Under the pieces are notes generated by a model, which did not search any database, was not told where the DNA came from, and saw only the letters and a list, made by a program, of their open reading frames with translations. From Euglena gracilis (lineage: Eukaryota; Euglenida; Euglenophyceae; Euglenales), in the NCBI GenBank assembly GCA_039621445.1, contig CP154955.1:14578145-14642144 (forward strand): a stretch of DNA of 64,000 nucleotides, written 5' to 3'. Position 1 is the stretch's first letter; every line of letters starts with the position of its first letter. Positions 59,880-64,000 of the stretch are shown in pieces. Made by a program: the position numbers and the translations under genes.

Positions 59880-60365
59880 CCCAGACAGACCCCGGGGGGG
59901 GGGGCCGCCCGCGACCCGACAGGGGGGGGGGGGCGCCGAAAAGCGGCCCAGGGGGGCCACCCAGGACCCCAGGGGGGGGGGGGGCGCCGAAACCGGCCCA
60001 GGGGGGCCGCCCAGACCTGAGGGGGGGGGGGGCGCCGAAGAACGGCCCAGGGGGCCGCCCAAGACCACCCGGGGGGGGGGGGCAGGCACGGCCAAGGGGG
60101 GGCGGCAAAAAAAAAAAGCGGCCAGGGGGCCGCCCAGACGGAACCCGGGGGGGGGGGCCGCCCGCGACCCGACAGGGGGGGGGGGGGCGCCGAAAAGCGG
60201 CCCAGGGGGGGCCGCCCAGACCCCAGGGGGGGGGGGGGGGGGGCGCCGAAACACGGCCCAGGCGCGCCACCAGACCCGGGGGGGGGGGGGGGCAAAACAA
60301 GCGAAAAGCGGCCAGGGGGACCGCCAGCCCCAAAGGGGGGGGGGGGGGGGCAACCGAACCCAGAC
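59880..60365 (+). repeat. degenerate G-run/GGCCGCCC tandem repeat in the DIRS-B 3' region
   Basis: About eight units of roughly 45-70 bp, each with a G10-14 run, a GCGCCGAA block and GCGGCCCAGG. One frame stays open through all of it (59647-60984) and would encode a GGGGA/RPRGP repeat. The reverse strand is open too, with Pro-rich frames of 236-320 residues. Confidence 0.75.
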
Positions 60366-60689
60366 AAGACCACCCACCAAGGAGGGCCTTCGGTCCCCGG
60401 GAAAAAATCCTACGTGGGAAGGGGAGTATCCCGAACCTACCCCTCTCCCAGAGCCCATCGCGCCTACCCCCCACCCCGCCGATACCCCCTCACGGACCCC
60501 CGGGAGTGAAGGCTGGGCAAAATCAACATCGTTCGGGAAACGCCCCCACCAAGCAGCCCCAACCACCCACCCAGAAACACACCAAAAAGAGAAAGCCATC
60601 CCCTCCTCCGGGGGGGGCCCCCACCAAGCAGCCATGTGTGGGGGGGGGGGGGGCGGGGCCACGACGGTTCAGCTTCGCCAAGGTGTCGG

Positions 60690-60851
60690 AGGAGGCCTCA
60701 TCATCGCCAACTCCGGCGACAAAGGCGCAGTAAGAAGCACCCCCCGCGCACACACAAACACACCGAACAGAACAGCCGGCAAGGAAAGCAGGACCTCACC
60801 ATCTTCTTGTGCTTCGCCCTTCCTCCCCCTTCTTCTGTCGTGGGAGTCCGA
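60690..60851 (+). repeat. right inverted terminal repeat of DIRS-B
   Basis: Complement of 51009-51140 in its inner part. The outer end reads CTTCTGTCGTGGGAGTCCGA and is mirrored in the ICR. Confidence 0.8.
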
Positions 60852-60984
60852 TTTTCCTCTTCCCATTCCCCGCGAAGCGGACGAAGCTTCAGATTTTTTC
60901 AAAAGAGTGTCCGAGTTGGATTCAAAAAATGCTGAGAAATTGAACGCCCTTCATTTACAACGTTTTGAGGCTCTGATTTATTGA
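60852..60984 (+). pseudogene. integrase C-terminal end of the Ty3-like element
   Basis: FPLPIPREADEASDFFKRVS, then ELDSKNAEKLNALHLQRFEA, continues the integrase frame cut at 51008 and ends at TGA (60982-60984). The last codons may already be DIRS-A sequence. Confidence 0.65.
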
Positions 60985-61187
60985 TTGATTGACTTCTTCT
61001 TCGTCCAATTGATAAGGTGTTTGACGTTCCTTTCTTCTGGGTGTCGAAGGGCAAATTAAGAATCAGCCAACTCCGGCGAAAAAGGCACTAAGCGGGGCCT
61101 CCTAACCAAACGCAACAGAACAATCCAGACAACACCGCCGGCGAGCAAGGCGTGGCCTCGCAAGGGAAAAGTTCGGCGCCCGAGGTG
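60976..61187 (-). repeat. left inverted terminal repeat and leader of DIRS-A
   Basis: Reverse complement matches DIRS-C 54967-55180 block by block: CACCTCGGGC, GCCTTGCTCGCCGGCGGTGT, CACCCAGAAGAAAGGAAC. Flanked by TC and host DNA at 61188. Confidence 0.75.
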
Positions 61188-61342
61188 TCCAGCGGGCTTA
61201 GCTCCCTCAGGAGGTGTTTTGGTGTCCTTGGGGCTTTGTGTCCCTTGGAGAAAGAACAGTTGAAAGCGGGTTTTTGTTACACAGCTTGGCACTTCTCCCC
61301 CCTTTAAGGTCAATTTTTGTACTTTTTCTGCTCAACAGACCA

Positions 61343-61611
61343 CAGCAGTCTACAGAGCGACGGTCGGAAAGTCTTGTTCGCTCCAGTTTCAGGAAAGAAA
61401 ATGTTACTTGTTTATTGACGTTGCTCCCTCAGGCAGCTTTTTGAACGATACCATTAACCATGAGGAATGTGAAAGCCCCTTTGGAGTGGAATCGTTAAAA
61501 CCAATTTTTGAATTCAAAAAAAATTCAAAAAAATTGCCGACACTCACCGTGCACAATTTTTTTGCTGATGCACATCCATGCGCAAAATCTTTTTCTGCCG
61601 ACACACGCTAA
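61343..61611 (+). CDS. possible orphan terminal exon, unknown protein
   Basis: After the acceptor CTGCTCAACAG an open frame encodes AVYRATVGKSCSLQFQERKC, then YLFIDVAPSGSFLNDTINHE and more, to TAA. It contains five Cys and looks like an extracellular or lumenal domain. No family recognised. It could equally be a relic of a further mobile element. Confidence 0.35.
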
Positions 61612-61993
61612 GAGAGGTGTGGTCCCAAACCTCTGTCATTTTCTTTGCCGAGTTTTAAGTCGTCCTTTGGTTGGTGAGGGGGCTTTTGTCCAGTGATGGT
61701 TGTATCAGCAAACACCCATGTGCTCAGACTTAAAAAAAATTGCTGAAAGACAGCCCTGAAGCGCGGCACGAGGGGCAAGGAAATCAGGGAGATGCGAAAG
61801 AAAAGTGTCTTGCTCGAAAGCAAACAATCAAAGATAGAACATTCACACGTTGGAACTTCGCACGTCGAGAGACCATGAAAATTAACTGACGAAAATCCAT
61901 CGTTCAGCTTTCATTTTACGTGTGCGTCGACAAACCAGAACTTGCAGGATAAGCAAGTTCTTTGGCGGATTCAACCTGTTATTGTATGCCATG
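61612..61993. other. no recognisable feature
   Basis: AT-richer non-repetitive sequence with short chance frames only. Confidence 0.4.
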
Positions 61994-62262
61994 GATGCAG
62001 GGGGTTTTTTTTAGATGGGGTCCCCCCCACCCACCCCCACCCCTGGGGCCCCGGGGGGGGGGGGAGGGTCCCGGGGGACCCACTCAATTTTCCCCAAAAA
62101 ATCGCGAAAATGCCAAAAATAGCCCTCTTTCAAAAAATTTCGGCGACCTCGGCGCCGAAAAGTATATCCCACTCCCCCCTGGGGGGACCCCTGGGGGGGG
62201 GGGGCTCAGCCGGACCTACCCACCCCCCCGGGGGGTCCACGACTTAAAAAAAAACCCTGCGT
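61994..62262. mobile_element. TIR element with C/G runs
   Basis: Ends ATGCAGGGGGTTTTTTTTA and TTAAAAAAAAACCCTGCGT are inverted. Inside are GGGTCCCCCCCACCCACC and its rough complement. No coding capacity; about 270 bp. Confidence 0.55.
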
Positions 62263-62489
62263 GGATGCTCAAATCAATATTGAATCAAAGATATGACAGG
62301 TTTTCCAATAGCATGTTCCCCATCCGCGAGTCCCTTGAGTCCCTTGAGGGGACGCTGCACCGTTGAATAACCCAAAAGTCTAGACCGTGTGACAATACCC
62401 CATCCCTGGAGGCGAACAAGCACCCTCCCCTGGCCAAGAGGGCTGGGAGAAGGCTGCCAATGAGATGACAATGCAATATAATACACGTG

Positions 62490-62680
62490 TCCATGTACAT
62501 ATGCCAATGTACATGTGTACATGTGCACATGTGTACAAACACACATGAGGACGCACACACGCACATGCACACATCTACATGTACATGTGCGCGTATGTGC
62601 GCATGTACACACGTATTTGTGTGTACGACATACACATTTGTACATGTCGACATTGACACATATATACAAATGTGCACAGG
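62490..62680. repeat. alternating purine-pyrimidine repeat (ACATGTGC type)
   Basis: Dense TACATGTGCACATGTGTAC-like sequence, self-complementary over short distances. Confidence 0.8.
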
Positions 62681-63187
62681 AAGTTACAGTGAAGGGAGAT
62701 TGGTGACAAGCTCGGCAGGGGAGGGAGCTCAAAGCGGGGGTCCCATCAAGCGCTTGACTTCAGGGACTTCCCAACCGACCCCCGGGATCCAGCAAAACGC
62801 TGGAGCTGGACCAGGGTGCAACCTTGAAGGAAACAAATAAAGCCCCTACACAATGTTCCCCAAATAGGATACCTGAGCGTAACGGCCAAATCCAGCCGGG
62901 CACAAAATTCGCTCTTTTTTTGCGCCCAGCTGCGCAGTGCGAGTTACTGAGGAACTGTGAGGAGGTCGAAATGGTGCGAATTTGTGGTTCATATTTCGAA
63001 AATAGGTTTGATCAGCTCAGCCCAATTTGCTGCAGTGAAAAAATGCTGCCACCCGAGCACCTCCCGAGGAGGGTACCTCCGCGCAAAGAAAAAACGCCTC
63101 ACTATCGGCCACTCTTTAACAATGTCAAACAGCAAGAAGGCGAACCTGATGTGCAGGCAAGGACAGTCATCCCCGGTTTTTGGTCTC
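62681..63187. other. no gene recognised
   Basis: An open plus-strand frame (62824-63333) has ordinary composition but no domain and runs into the 10-bp repeat. Not called as a gene. Confidence 0.35.
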
Positions 63188-63262
63188 CGGTGGGGTCCGG
63201 TGGGATCCGGTGGGATCCAGTGGGATCCGGTGGGATCCGGTGGGATCCGGTGGGGTTCCGGT
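63187..63262 (+). repeat. GGTGGGATCC tandem repeat, array 1
   Basis: About eight 10-bp units with a few substitutions (GGGTCC, CAGTGGGATC). Confidence 0.9.
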
Positions 63263-63329
63263 GGGTTGCCTTGGGGGGGGGGGATAGGGAATTCATCAAT
63301 TATAAAATTGCAATAAAACAGCATTTTGG

Positions 63330-63650
63330 GTGAATTTGGTCATTTTCGGTGTTTTTGGCCCAAATCACCTGGTTTTGCCGGCAGATCTTATCAAAACTGT
63401 ACCAATGGTCACCGAATCTGTGCACAAAATGGCCAAGAATGGCCAAAAGGGGGCAAAAAGTGGATAAAAAGCAGTCAGAAGTGGCCTAAAATGGACACAA
63501 ATGTGCAAAAATAGCCAGAAGCAGCCAAAAATGGTCTAAAATGCCAAAATGCAGCCCACGGTGGTCAAAAGTAGCCAAAAGTGGTCCAAAATGGCCAAAA
63601 AAATGGCCAAAAAGGCAAAAAGCTGCTAATTTGCAGGAAACCAGACAAAA
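63330..63650 (+). repeat. dispersed (A)AATGGCCAAAA repeats
   Basis: Many degenerate copies of ATGGCCAAAA and AGTGGTCAAAA. The complementary version (TTTTTGGCCATTTTTGG) fills 4255-4490. Confidence 0.65.
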
Positions 63651-63773
63651 AAAAGAATGCAAGTCAACTACAGATGGGGTACTGGTGGAAATTTGTGAAA
63701 ATTGCACATTCGGACATGATTCTTCTCACGCGGACCATTAATCCAGAAGAAAAATCTGTGCATGGAAAAAAAT

Positions 63774-63920
63774 CTCCGGTGGGATCCGGTGGGATCCGGT
63801 GGGACCCGGTGGGATCCGGTGGGATCCGGTGGGAACCCACTAGTCAAATGGTCAAAAAAACACCGGTGGGATCCGGTGGGATCCGGTGGGATCCGGTGGG
63901 ATCCGGTGGGATCCGGTGGC
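63774..63920 (+). repeat. GGTGGGATCC tandem repeat, array 2
   Basis: Two blocks of six units (63776-63838 and 63862-63920) separated by about 23 bp. Confidence 0.9.
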
Positions 63921-64000
63921 TGTCCTTGCCTGCTGATGTGCTATTTGCTGAATGTGGAAGAGAAAATTTTTCCATAAGAAGAATTCTTTGATTGGGGGGA

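Larger units (their letters stand above)
51009..60851 (+). mobile_element. DIRS-B retrotransposon, split by DIRS-C
   Basis: Tyrosine-recombinase retrotransposon. Left terminal repeat from 51009 (CCATTCGGGCTCCGC), gag-like ORF, RT-RNase H-methyltransferase ORF, recombinase (54067 on), ICR 59698-59800, right terminal repeat ending at 60849-60851. It is inserted in the Ty3 integrase: removing it joins ...IVRD to FPLPIPREAD in one frame. The shared core at both junctions is GA. Confidence 0.85.
40687..61187 (-). mobile_element. DIRS-A: outermost DIRS element, split by the nest
   Basis: Minus-strand DIRS element surviving as two pieces. 40687-42342 holds the 3' end: right terminal repeat, internal complementary region, recombinase and methyltransferase-domain remnants. 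About 60976-61187 holds the left terminal repeat and leader. The flanking bases GGCT-TC (40681-40686) and TC-CAGCGGG (61188 on) share the core TC (GA on the element strand), as at the DIRS-B junction. This argues that both pieces belong to one insertion. The RT/RNase H middle, about 2.7 kb relative to DIRS-C, is missing, and a Ty3-like element lies in its place. Confidence 0.7.

Noticed and set aside
59663-60662. Pro-rich minus-strand proteins of 236-320 residues
   Set aside because: They are complements of the G-run tandem repeat within DIRS-B, with no start context or partner gene.

Overview
This is nuclear DNA of a eukaryote, most likely a photosynthetic protist with a secondary plastid. 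The evidence is short exons spread over long repeat-filled introns, abundant GT/CA microsatellites, long G and C homopolymers, families of small inverted-repeat elements, and a nested stack of DIRS-type and Ty3/gypsy-type retroelements. A violaxanthin de-epoxidase-like gene with a signal-peptide-like start points to a plastid with a xanthophyll cycle. TTAGGG-like stretches occur. I cannot separate haptophyte, pelagophyte-like stramenopile, dinoflagellate or another lineage from the sequence alone.

1-29.1 kb (+ strand): about 30 short exons, roughly 60-250 nt each and 0.3-2 kb apart, encode Ala/Glu-rich coiled coil. I read them as one very large gene whose 5' end lies left of the window. Many exon ends look like GC rather than GT donors. 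The introns hold microsatellites and small terminal-inverted-repeat (TIR) elements, usually with a C run at the left end and a G run at the right end.

29.1-31.1 kb: intergenic, ending in a 9-unit 48/39-bp minisatellite directly upstream of the next gene.

31.1-39.6 kb (+ strand): a violaxanthin de-epoxidase-like gene of about 11 exons. It has a Cys-rich N-terminal domain, a lipocalin-like GxW exon, a Cys-containing short exon and later barrel exons, all in the family order. A 106-bp TIR element with a near-perfect 8-bp target duplication splits its first CxxxxC motif, and a 1.45-kb foldback element lies in a later intron.

40.4-61.2 kb: a four-level nest. DIRS-A (minus strand, 40687-61187) is interrupted by a Ty3/gypsy-like element. 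That element carries a cytosine-C5 DNA methyltransferase-like domain between gag and protease. Its integrase is interrupted by DIRS-B (51009-60851), and the recombinase of DIRS-B is interrupted by DIRS-C (54967-59537). DIRS-B and DIRS-C keep inverted terminal repeats and an internal complementary region, and the junctions share a GA/AGA core. All these pol genes carry frameshifts or stops.

61.2-64 kb: one possible orphan exon, another TIR element, a purine-pyrimidine repeat and two arrays of a 10-bp GGTGGGATCC repeat.

Exon limits were set by hand from reading frame, phase and AG/GT/GC dinucleotides and may be off by a few to tens of bases.
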